Assembly: GCA_029862165.1 (NCBI GenBank) | Contig: JAOTXU010000008.1 | Span: 1-64,000, forward strand | DNA: 64,000 nucleotides | Reading direction: 5' to 3' | From: Gammaproteobacteria bacterium | GTDB lineage: Bacteria > Pseudomonadota > Gammaproteobacteria > Steroidobacterales > JABDKV01 | In this document: positions 54,175 through 62,468 of the stretch, piece by piece | How positions within the stretch are numbered: the first letter of the stretch is position 1 | Layout of the letters: each line of letters opens with the position of its first letter | Position numbers and translations under genes: made by a program | The notes under the pieces: generated by a model | What the model was told of the DNA's origin: nothing | Databases searched by the model: none | The model's input: the letters and a program-made list of their open reading frames with translations, nothing else

Positions 54175-56245
54175 TATCGAAGTAAGGTGATTGGGGACAA
54201 TTGATGTAGCGCAGCCGTGTACCCATTGGCGTCAGGTTGTCGGCGCGGCGTGCCACCGGTGCGTTGTTGATCGTTCCCAGTGCCACACCGGCCTCATGCA
54301 GGCCCAAAAAGGCAATCATGTCGTCCTGATCGACGCCGTCACCGGAAATACCGATTCCGCCAACGAGCGTCTCACCACGATAAACCGGCACGCTGCCAGG
54401 AAAAATTTGAATGCCGTTGGCCAGCAAACTCGTTACCGTCGGCGGTGCCGGCGTAAAGGGTGCCGGAGCATCGAAACCGGTCACACCGGTGCAGCCGATC
54501 CCTACGTCCAAGGGCAACAACCCTAAAACAAAGGCTACGTGATGGATAATCGCGTTGTAAACGAGATCAAGTTGCAACCCAACTGAAAACGGGCTCCAAC
54601 GCCCGGCACGTTTGCTAAACGGCCCGTGTGGTGCGGCGTCGATACCATCAGGATAAAACGGTCGCGACAGATTGCCACCGGCACGATCGGAAAACGCGAA
54701 TGCGCCATCTGCCAGCGCCGTAGGTACGCCCAAGAAAGACTGTGCCGCGCTGACATAGTTGCCAATGTCTACGACACGCAACGGCGCCGAAAAGGGTGTG
54801 CCATCAGGATTTAGCGGGGTACCGTTCACATAAGCGGTCAGTGGCAATGCCGATAATGCCGCCGCCGCGCTAGCCGAGGAAAAGAAAGCCGCGGTCCTGG
54901 CCTTTTGTAGCGATACGTCGGTACCAAAAATAGGCGCATCCCGGGTGCGGGCGATCGCAAGCGGAACACCATTGGTGTCAACCACTGAAATGGTGACACG
55001 CGCAGGCGTTCCCAGTGGTCGGCGAATCTGCGCCCGCGCTCGGTTTGCAACATCGAGCGCACTATCCGTCAGCGTACGCGCTTCTTCTGCCGTTAACGCA
55101 TCCGCGCCATCCGTACCGTCACGTGGCCGGAAACGTTCCACATTGTTGGCATCGACCAGCACAAATGCATCCCTGCCAGGATAATCCAGCGTGTCCGGCC
55201 GGACGCCCGATGCCGGTTGACCAAAAGCGGTGCCGGCCAATACCACGCGATCGTTGGGCGGCCCCAGATCCGGATCTGGATTCGGCGGATCCGGGGTCGG
55301 GTTACCGCCGTCGTAATAACCCCGGACAAGCACCAGTTTTCCCGAGATGTTGTTGACAGTGTCAAAGCCTGGCGCCGATGCGGGGCTACTCAACAGGTCA
55401 TCGAAACGGGCATCGGTGAATCGGAAGGTCTTGCCATCGGCGGTGATACGCGAAGCGAGGCGATCTGCCGGTGGTTCAAATCCGGCGGTACCCGCCAGTG
55501 CAATGAGTTCGTCGATATCCATATCGACATCACCGGTCGGATCCTTGTCCAGACCATAAATACTGTCGGCAATCACACCGACACCACCAATCGGTGTGCC
55601 GCCGCGATACAAAGGAATCCCGCCGCTGTCCGCCGAAAGACCCAATGGCGAGCGATGCGGTCCGGGCAAGGTCGACGTGCCGCCCATGAATCGATCGGTG
55701 AAGAAGTCCGAACAGGCCAATTGACTGAACTGAACACCGAACAAGGGTCCGGAAGCCTGAAACGCTTCACCGGGATTAAAGTGTTCCTGCACGATCTGTG
55801 ATGCGGTGCGTGTCGTGAAGGCATTGCCTTCGCTGGCCAGATAGGCGCCAGTGACCGCTTTGGAAATCGCCGCCATCGTATCGGGGATGATAAATATGCC
55901 TTCCAGACCACCGGAAATCTGATTGCCTGGTGGCGTCGAGCTAATGGTGATCAGTTCATCGGCGTCGAGCATCCGGAATACGCCCAAAACATTGCCGACA
56001 CGATCAACGACAGCAATAGTTGCCTCGGCGTTGCGTGCCTGGGCTTCGGCAACGGCCTGTGCAATAACCGTCTGTACATCGCCTATCGATAAAAAGGACG
56101 TCGGACCGGCACAAGACCCATCGCAACCGGCATCCGGCGGCGGTGGGCCAGGACCCGCGACAACGGGCGCCGGCGACGGACCGGACCCGCCGCAACCGGT
56201 AATCAGACAGACAAAGACAAAAAGGGGCAGTCTCAATGCTGCCAT
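54143..56245 (-). CDS. Lipoprotein with two GlcG/HbpS-type haem-binding domains
   Basis: A 700-residue predicted lipoprotein (lipobox LITGC, then GGSGPSPAPV). Two copies of the GlcG/HbpS fold are visible: one starting LSIGDVQTVIAQAVAEAQ with ATIAVVDRVGNVLGVFRM (about 50-290), one starting LTAEEARTLTDSALDVAN with TISVVDTNGVPLAIAR (about 400-690). Each has later segments like VPVYRGETLVGGIGISGDG with an acidic loop (DQDDMIA). HbpS-type proteins bind haem and take part in redox sensing or haem handling. The start overlaps the FHA-cytochrome stop by 13 bp. Placed between two multihaem cytochromes, it could supply or sense haem. Confidence 0.82.
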   Translation of the reverse strand: MAALRLPLFVFVCLITGCGGSGPSPAPVVAGPGPPPPDAGCDGSCAGPTSFLSIGDVQTVIAQAVAEAQARNAEATIAVVDRVGNVLGVFRMLDADELITISSTPPGNQISGGLEGIFIIPDTMAAISKAVTGAYLASEGNAFTTRTASQIVQEHFNPGEAFQASGPLFGVQFSQLACSDFFTDRFMGGTSTLPGPHRSPLGLSADSGGIPLYRGGTPIGGVGVIADSIYGLDKDPTGDVDMDIDELIALAGTAGFEPPADRLASRITADGKTFRFTDARFDDLLSSPASAPGFDTVNNISGKLVLVRGYYDGGNPTPDPPNPDPDLGPPNDRVVLAGTAFGQPASGVRPDTLDYPGRDAFVLVDANNVERFRPRDGTDGADALTAEEARTLTDSALDVANRARAQIRRPLGTPARVTISVVDTNGVPLAIARTRDAPIFGTDVSLQKARTAAFFSSASAAAALSALPLTAYVNGTPLNPDGTPFSAPLRVVDIGNYVSAAQSFLGVPTALADGAFAFSDRAGGNLSRPFYPDGIDAAPHGPFSKRAGRWSPFSVGLQLDLVYNAIIHHVAFVLGLLPLDVGIGCTGVTGFDAPAPFTPAPPTVTSLLANGIQIFPGSVPVYRGETLVGGIGISGDGVDQDDMIAFLGLHEAGVALGTINNAPVARRADNLTPMGTRLRYINCPQSPYFDSDEQNVCENK

Positions 56246-57894
56246 TCATCCGCCCCTTCCATGTGAAATCCGTGGCAGTCGATGCAGGCACTGGTTATCT
56301 TTCCGGTCGTGTCGGATCCGGCATGACAGTCCCCGCAGGTGTAGACGTCGGGTATCAAGACATCGCTGCTGTTTTCACTCGTGTCGGCCGCATGACAATC
56401 GGCACACTCGAAAGCGCCGTGCGGCGCGTGATCGAATAGGCCCATGGGCAGCCAGCGTTCAGTCAATCGCGTTGGAACGATAGCAATACCCGGCCAGCCT
56501 TCGGTCGCCAGCACCTCGTGACAATTTGCGCACGTGCGATCCTGAATCAGCTCGTCACCCACTATCATTGCTTTTTCTGTCGCGGCCTGGGTTATCCGTT
56601 CCCGGGCACCGCGATCCGTAATCTTGCCTGGCCGCCGGAATGCATTTGGATCGAGACCCAGTAACGCGGTGTCTTCCATGCCCGAGAGGTAGCGCCAGGA
56701 GTAGTACTCCTCCAGATCCCTTACAACCACATCCGTCTGTTCATGTGGCACTTGGCGGTCAGGGTCCGTTTCTTCAAAGTCCAACCGGTGACAACGCTGA
56801 CAGTCACGTTCCATGTTGATTGCCCGCATGACCGCTCCGCCACCCTGTGGCAGGTGGCAGCTTTCGCACTCAAGTACCTCGTCCCCGTCTCCCCCTTTTA
56901 TGCCTTCCGGCGCCAAATGATCGACGTGTGGGAATTTCAGGCCGGATTGTTCTTTCAGATTGTCGTCGCTCAGCGCGACTCGCACCGTTTCCCAATCATC
57001 GGCGTTTGGTCCCGGTACGAGCATGCTGGCGTGAAAATCTGCGTGACCCACAACAAAACCACTGACGTTACGCAATTCGGTGCGGGCCGCATACTCGTTA
57101 ATATCTTCATGGCAATCGGTGCAAACGATATGCTCACGTAGCACCAGCGATTGCGGTTCATTGTGTTCCTTGTGGCATTGCTGGCAACGTCGCTCGGATA
57201 ACTTCTCTTCAGCGACCGTATCCCCCTCCGGTATGTGCTTGCCTATTCCTTCGTGGCACTCCATGCATAAGTGGTTCGGTGTTCTTCTGAATGGTGTATG
57301 ACAGGCCGAACAATCCTCACCGATAGAACGGTGTGCGTTGTGCAACGGACCGGATAACCACCAACGATCATCCGGCAGCGGCGTCCCACGCAGCAGCCCA
57401 GCGGTGCTCTGATTAAACAGCACCATCGCTGGCACCAGTAAACCGATAGCCAGCACGCCGATCGCGCTGATCCAGGCCCACTTGCGTGGACGTAGTCCGG
57501 TGTCCGCCAGTCGAGTTTTGTAATCGGGTGGTGCGGCCTCTTCGGCGCTGACATCAGGATTCAGCTCAAAAGTCACCGCAAAATCGAATTCTTCCGGTGG
57601 TTCAATGATCGTGAGCAGATTGTCGCCAACCTGGACCCGATCACCGATTTTCAAGACAGCGTGGCGACAAATCGCATCATTGACCGTGACACCGGTCATG
57701 GTCAGTCCGCGAACCGTCAAACGGTCGTCGCGACTGACGAGCGTCGCGTGCTCCAGTGCGGTACTCGGGTTACGCAGGTGGATAGTCTGATCGGTGCCGC
57801 GACCCAGCGTCAGCGTGTCGGTTTCGAATACCTTATCGCGTCGCTTTGTTGCGCCTTCGCTCGTGCGGGAGAGAAAACGTACAAGAATACGCAT
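56233..57894 (-). CDS. FHA domain - membrane helix - deca-haem cytochrome c fusion
   Basis: A 553-residue protein. Residues 1-100 are an FHA domain (LGRGTDQTIHLRNPSTALEH, TGVTVND, VQVGDNLLTI), which binds phosphothreonine. One membrane helix follows at about 139-160 (WAWISAIGVLAIGLLVPAMV) with Arg/Lys on its N-side, so the FHA domain should be cytoplasmic. The rest is periplasmic with ten CXXCH motifs: CSACH, CMECH, CQQCH, CTDCH, CESCH, CQRCH, CANCH, CADCH, CGDCH and CIDCH. Haem attachment requires export, consistent with that topology. The gene starts 6 bp after the cytochrome b-like gene. This pairing of FHA and multihaem cytochrome is unusual. Confidence 0.9.
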   Translation of the reverse strand: MRILVRFLSRTSEGATKRRDKVFETDTLTLGRGTDQTIHLRNPSTALEHATLVSRDDRLTVRGLTMTGVTVNDAICRHAVLKIGDRVQVGDNLLTIIEPPEEFDFAVTFELNPDVSAEEAAPPDYKTRLADTGLRPRKWAWISAIGVLAIGLLVPAMVLFNQSTAGLLRGTPLPDDRWWLSGPLHNAHRSIGEDCSACHTPFRRTPNHLCMECHEGIGKHIPEGDTVAEEKLSERRCQQCHKEHNEPQSLVLREHIVCTDCHEDINEYAARTELRNVSGFVVGHADFHASMLVPGPNADDWETVRVALSDDNLKEQSGLKFPHVDHLAPEGIKGGDGDEVLECESCHLPQGGGAVMRAINMERDCQRCHRLDFEETDPDRQVPHEQTDVVVRDLEEYYSWRYLSGMEDTALLGLDPNAFRRPGKITDRGARERITQAATEKAMIVGDELIQDRTCANCHEVLATEGWPGIAIVPTRLTERWLPMGLFDHAPHGAFECADCHAADTSENSSDVLIPDVYTCGDCHAGSDTTGKITSACIDCHGFHMEGADEWQH

Positions 57895-57900
57895 CGTCGG

Positions 57901-58785
57901 TTACCAGTAGAGAAAAACTGAAATGATGTGTACGACGAGCGCCGCAATAAGCGCGATTGCCAACGGGATGTGCAAATACAGCCAAAATTGCAGGCGCGCC
58001 TGCATGCTGATATCGCCACGAATCTTCGCCAGCATCTGTTTCTTGCCCGCCAGCAGCCGTTCCAGCTCGTTGATACAAGCACTGATTTCACCGTCCGAGG
58101 TTTCAGCCAGGCGGCGTGCGAGCCATTCGATCGCCGTATCCTGATCGGCGTTACCAGTCATGTGATAGTCCCCGGAATCCCCGCTGGGTATGACCAACTG
58201 GGAATAGTCTTTCCCGGAGAGTTGTTGCAGCACGCTACCACCGACCACGGTCCGGTTTACCGAACTGGTAACGACTTCACGGATGTCTTCGGGCATTTTT
58301 CTGACCAAACGCAGGCTCTGCATATCAAGCTGCGCGACGGCATCGATCATCTGATCCAGTGTAAGGTTGCCGCGATTTTCACTCATGAGGGTGGGATAAC
58401 GGTGATAGACGTAGACACCGTAGAAGCCGCTAACAACGGTTACCCACATCAACACGTACGCGAGCGTGTGGACATTCCACCCAACCTGGAAACCAGCGTG
58501 CAGGGTCGCAACCAACAACAAAGCAGTACCAAGATAAACATGTGCTGACAACCAGCCTTCAACTTTGCCGGCCGACGATTTATAACTGCGCTTGCGTACA
58601 CCAAACGCGGTCAGCCAAAGAATCAATAACGCGCCAATCGTGCCCAGCGTATAACCCAGCCACGTACCACCGTTAGGTGGTTGTGGTGAGCGATGCAAAA
58701 CGTAAGCAAGTAATGAGACAGCAACCACTGCCACGGCAGCCCACAAGTAGCGATGATTACGATAAACCAGTATGGATTCGTGCAT
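57901..58785 (-). CDS. Di-haem cytochrome b-like membrane protein
   Basis: A 294-residue protein with four N-terminal helices (about 12-130), a soluble part (130-262) with acidic and amphipathic helices, and one C-terminal helix (about 268-293). Two His pairs spaced exactly 14 apart lie in membrane segments: SAHVYLGTALLLVATLH and LHIPLAIALIAALVVH. This is the geometry used to hold b haems across a membrane, so it is probably a quinol or electron-carrier-linked cytochrome b. I do not recognise a named family. It lies 12 bp downstream of the reductase gene and 6 bp upstream of the FHA-cytochrome gene, so it is placed to join them electrically. Confidence 0.75.
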   Translation of the reverse strand: MHESILVYRNHRYLWAAVAVVAVSLLAYVLHRSPQPPNGGTWLGYTLGTIGALLILWLTAFGVRKRSYKSSAGKVEGWLSAHVYLGTALLLVATLHAGFQVGWNVHTLAYVLMWVTVVSGFYGVYVYHRYPTLMSENRGNLTLDQMIDAVAQLDMQSLRLVRKMPEDIREVVTSSVNRTVVGGSVLQQLSGKDYSQLVIPSGDSGDYHMTGNADQDTAIEWLARRLAETSDGEISACINELERLLAGKKQMLAKIRGDISMQARLQFWLYLHIPLAIALIAALVVHIISVFLYW

Positions 58786-58797
58786 GCCGTATCCTAA

Positions 58798-61194
58798 TTA
58801 GCCGTGGACCAAACCGGCGAACTGCTCAGGACTCACACGCAGCGCCGCACCAGTAGGACAAGCGCGCACACAGGCGGGACCACCATCGAGGTCCTTGCAC
58901 ATGTCGCACTTGACCGCTTTCTTGGATTTTGACGGATCCGCCTTAACCGTTATTTCTTCGCCCGGTGCGCGTCCGGTCCCAAACAACAGCCACTGCCAGA
59001 ACCTGGGTTGGTGCGGTTCTTTTAGTGCCATGTGAATTACGCCATAGGGACAGTTGTTCATGCAATTCTCACACCCGATACAGCTCTCGTCCATGAACAC
59101 TTCACCGTTGGCGTTGCGATGGATCGCATCAGGCGGGCAGTCCGTCATGCAGTGCGGATCTTCACAATGACGGCACGAAGTTGGCACGTGCACCGTTGCA
59201 AAGGTTGGGCCGGCCTCGCGGTCCAGGCGCGAGGTTCCGTCGTGAGTCTCCGCACAAGCTTTTTCGCAATTGTCACACCCGACGCATAGTGACGAATCGA
59301 TCAGCAATACATCGGTCGCCTCACCCAAACCCTGTTGCATTAGAAAAGTGATGATGTCGCCGCTGTCCGGTTGCGCCTCCATCCGGGTATTTTCCACGAT
59401 GCGCTGGCGGATCCTGTTCTGCAGACGTTCGCGTAATGCCGGGTTGAGATCCAGAAGGCTGTTGAATGAGTCGCTATCGAGCGAAATAGTTGTCGTTTTT
59501 ACCGTCGCACGCACGGTCGCCATACGACGCGTGTTGCCAACCAGCCCCATTTCGCCGACATATTTGCCTGCCGGCACGTAGGCGGTCACGATATCCCTGC
59601 CCCCAATGTTACGAGACACGGATACCGAGCCATTTCGAATCAAATGAAAGGCATCGGCTTCATCGCCTTCTTCGAACAATATCTCGTCTTGCTTGAAATC
59701 ATTGAGACGCGCCGCTTCCACTACGGGCCTGAGATCAGCCGCCGGTACATCAGGGGCAAAACTGGACTGGATCGCACGCAGCATGAAGGCGTTGTCGATT
59801 GTTCGCCGTGCGTCATCGTCGGAAGCTAACAGTTTCCTGATCGTGCGACGCGGTGTTTCTATTAATACGCAATCCGAATCAGCGACAATTGTTGCTGTTC
59901 TGCGCCGGCCTGATATCAAACTCATCTCGCCAAAAAAAGCGCCTTGTTTCAGCGGGAGTTTTGCGTCCTTGGGATCGCCGCGGCCAATGAGCACACTACC
60001 ATTCAGAATCGTATAGAAGGAATCCGTGTAGTCGTTCAGCGCAAAGACAATCTCGCGACGCACGGGCGTTCTGATTTCACTGCCCAGGATCAACTCGCGA
60101 AAAAGCAACCCATTGAGCGGCTTAAACAACGGAATGCGTTCCTGCATCAATGCGAGTGTCTCGCTCACATTCAGATCAAAAGGCAAACCACGGAATTTTT
60201 CTTCCAGTAACGGTTCGTCCGCAGGGCCAATTTCGTTACCCAGGATGTACTCGATGGTTTCATAACCCTGGTTCATCGCCTGCTTGATCAGCGGATAGCC
60301 ACCGAGTGCACCAATGATGTACATGCCCGGCACATTTGATTCGTACTGTGTGGTCAGTTCGGGTATCGCCGTGCGCTTCTCACTCGGATAGACCACACCG
60401 CACGATTCGACAAATTTTCGTTGTGGTATGGCACCCAGGCGCGCAATAACGCGATTAATCGGAACGCTTGCTTCGCCATCTTCGGTGTTGAGGATCAGTG
60501 CAGCCGGTCGTTCCCCGTCTGGCGTTTCTTCGATTCTGTTAGCAGTACTACTGTAGAAACACTGGATTTGCCCATCTTCGATTGTGCGCAGGATCAGCGC
60601 CAGGTTACCGTCCTTGGCCCGGACGAACTCGTCTTTACGATTGACGATGTACACCGTGTTGTGTCCCGACAGTGCCACGGCGTTTTCGATTGCCGCATCG
60701 CCGGCGCCGATCACTACAATGGACTCTTTTTGGTACTCATCGGGATCATCGAGTGTGTACTGCACCCAGGGTGGTCCTTCGCCCGGCACTCCTAGCTTGC
60801 GTGGACTACCCTGATCGCCGATGGACAACACCACGGTCTCGGCTTCGATGATTTCAGTATTGGCCAGCGTGATTCGGAAATCGGGACGTTGTCCCTCTAT
60901 TGCGACCGCTCCGGCGGTATACATTACATTGACATTTTTTTCTTCGAGCGCCTGTGCCCAGGTACCGAGTACATTTTCGCGTGTTCCCGCCTCGAAGTGA
61001 GCATCGCTGCGTAGTGGCAGAATGCCCGGCTCCGCCATGACGTGCTTGCCTTTTTGATAACGCTGTATTGTCTGAGCGTGTTCCGCAGTGGATTCCAGCA
61101 GAACATGCGATGTGCCTGTTTCTGCCGCATGCGTCGCTGCACTGATGCCAGCGGGCCCAGCACCAATAACCGCGACTTTAACGCGTGTCGTCAC
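58798..61194 (-). CDS. FAD reductase - two cyclic-nucleotide-binding domains - four-cluster ferredoxin fusion
   Basis: A 798-residue cytoplasmic protein. Residues 1-325: thioredoxin-reductase-like flavoprotein with GAGPAG at 11-16 and a second dinucleotide motif IGAGDAA at about 162-168, but no CxxC redox pair, so not a classical thioredoxin reductase. About 375-470 and 495-605: two cyclic-nucleotide-binding domains with FGEMSLISGRRRTAT and VGEMGLVGNTRRMAT, which keep the Glu and Arg that contact the phosphate-ribose. About 635-780: 16 Cys in DmsB/NrfC spacing (CVGCDNCEKAC, CRHCEDPHCMTDC, CIGCENCMNNC, CDMCKDLDGGPACVRAC) for four [4Fe-4S] clusters. GTG 61194 has AAAGGA eight bases upstream, after an in-frame stop. 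First gene of the 40-kb region. Confidence 0.92.
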   Translation of the reverse strand: MTTRVKVAVIGAGPAGISAATHAAETGTSHVLLESTAEHAQTIQRYQKGKHVMAEPGILPLRSDAHFEAGTRENVLGTWAQALEEKNVNVMYTAGAVAIEGQRPDFRITLANTEIIEAETVVLSIGDQGSPRKLGVPGEGPPWVQYTLDDPDEYQKESIVVIGAGDAAIENAVALSGHNTVYIVNRKDEFVRAKDGNLALILRTIEDGQIQCFYSSTANRIEETPDGERPAALILNTEDGEASVPINRVIARLGAIPQRKFVESCGVVYPSEKRTAIPELTTQYESNVPGMYIIGALGGYPLIKQAMNQGYETIEYILGNEIGPADEPLLEEKFRGLPFDLNVSETLALMQERIPLFKPLNGLLFRELILGSEIRTPVRREIVFALNDYTDSFYTILNGSVLIGRGDPKDAKLPLKQGAFFGEMSLISGRRRTATIVADSDCVLIETPRRTIRKLLASDDDARRTIDNAFMLRAIQSSFAPDVPAADLRPVVEAARLNDFKQDEILFEEGDEADAFHLIRNGSVSVSRNIGGRDIVTAYVPAGKYVGEMGLVGNTRRMATVRATVKTTTISLDSDSFNSLLDLNPALRERLQNRIRQRIVENTRMEAQPDSGDIITFLMQQGLGEATDVLLIDSSLCVGCDNCEKACAETHDGTSRLDREAGPTFATVHVPTSCRHCEDPHCMTDCPPDAIHRNANGEVFMDESCIGCENCMNNCPYGVIHMALKEPHQPRFWQWLLFGTGRAPGEEITVKADPSKSKKAVKCDMCKDLDGGPACVRACPTGAALRVSPEQFAGLVHG

Positions 61195-61636
61195 CTCCGG
61201 TGTCCTTTAACTAGTCTTTAAAGGATCCAATATGCCAATACGGCATCAGCGACCTTCACAAAACCGGTGATGTTGACGCCTTCAGATAGGCGACAACTGC
61301 GCGCACAGCTGCTGGACATGCTCTTCCCCCTTGGCATAGTTTTTCAGTTACACCGGCAGTTTAGACTAAAGATCGATTTCTCGCTCGACAACTGTTGCAT
61401 TGCGACAGATCCGCCGCCTACACCCTGCAGTGCAAAATCCACGGCCCGATCCAGGTCATCGAGGTGCCGCGATCGCAGGCAGCCTGGACCGGGTAACCCT
61501 GGTGAAATCAGCCTTAATTCAGCGGTCTCAGCTTGATAGGATCAACGCCGGTTCTTGTGCAATGCGACCGTATCGCGTCATCTGGCGGCTGCTATCAGAA
61601 GCACGGCGACCCGGTCACGTGGGCTAAACTGCACCG
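61195..61636. other. Divergent intergenic region
   Basis: A 442-bp stretch between the reductase gene and a plus-strand membrane protein gene. It should hold promoters for both. The sequence TTGATAGGATCAA at 61533-61545 is a perfect inverted repeat with the two halves of an FNR site, but has a 3-base rather than 4-base spacer. I see no confident -35/-10 pair. Short frames here look non-coding. Confidence 0.5.
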
Positions 61637-62461
61637 ATGACCCGCAAGATCATACTCACCGTAATCTGTCTGCTTGCCGCCCTGGCCGCCTGGACCGGCC
61701 AGGTCGATGAGGTCGGCGCAGATATGGCGGAGAAAGCCTTCCGCCGGGCGCTGGTCACATTTGCGGTCGCGCGGACACTCAATGGCGTAATTTCTGTGGC
61801 ACAGGGAACGGAAGTCGCCGTTGAACCCGCCGGTATCGGCATGAACTTCACGGTCGGTCAGGTCCTCGATCCCATCAACGACCTCATTGAGCGTTTTTCT
61901 GCGGTAATGCTGGTCGCTACCAGTGCGCTGGGATTGCAGAACATATTGCTTGGCATCAGTGAGTGGTGGGGCATCAGCGTCTTGCTCATTGTGGCCGTGG
62001 TCGTATTTTTGCTGACACTTTGGGTACGCCCGGCAGAACGCTGGCAACAATGGGGCTTTCGTGCCGCGCTGATTGTTATCGCTCTGCGCTTTGCAGTGCC
62101 TGCGATTATCATCGGTACCGACTTGGTGTTCGATACTTTCCTGGCCGCTCAGCACGCCGCCGCCACACAGGCATTGGAAGCGACCAGCAACGAGATTAGC
62201 GAAATGAGTCAGGAAACTGTGCCGCCGCCAACAGAAGCTCGATCGATGCTGGATCGTCTCGGGGCATTCCTGGACGATTCACTTGACCGGGTTAACGTCA
62301 CGGAGAAACTGGACCGTTTTCGTGATCGCTTGTCCAACGCCAGCGAACACATTATTAATCTCATAGTGATATTCGTACTACAGACGATTGTTATCCCAAT
62401 CCTTTTCCTTTATCTGTTGATACACGGATTGAAAGCGCTAGGAACGCGGGCGATCACCTGA
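61637..62461 (+). CDS. Multi-pass membrane protein of unknown function
   Basis: A 274-residue protein with an N-terminal signal-like helix (MTRKIILTVICLLAALAAW), two or three central helices (VMLVATSALGLQNILLG, ISVLLIVAVVVFLLTLWV, FRAALIVIALRFAVPAIII), a polar helical stretch (about 170-225, charged, possibly coiled coil) and a C-terminal helix (LIVIFVLQTIVIPILFLYLL). I do not recognise a family. It points away from the electron-transfer region and converges with the Vps10-like gene, 7 bp apart. It begins at ATG 61637. Confidence 0.75.
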   Translation: MTRKIILTVICLLAALAAWTGQVDEVGADMAEKAFRRALVTFAVARTLNGVISVAQGTEVAVEPAGIGMNFTVGQVLDPINDLIERFSAVMLVATSALGLQNILLGISEWWGISVLLIVAVVVFLLTLWVRPAERWQQWGFRAALIVIALRFAVPAIIIGTDLVFDTFLAAQHAAATQALEATSNEISEMSQETVPPPTEARSMLDRLGAFLDDSLDRVNVTEKLDRFRDRLSNASEHIINLIVIFVLQTIVIPILFLYLLIHGLKALGTRAIT

Positions 62462-62468
62462 TAACCCC

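Noticed and set aside
61533-61545. TTGATAGGATCAA as an FNR/CRP-type site
   Set aside because: The half-sites match FNR, but the spacer is 3 bases instead of 4, and it lies nearly 340 bp from the reductase start, so I do not call it a site.
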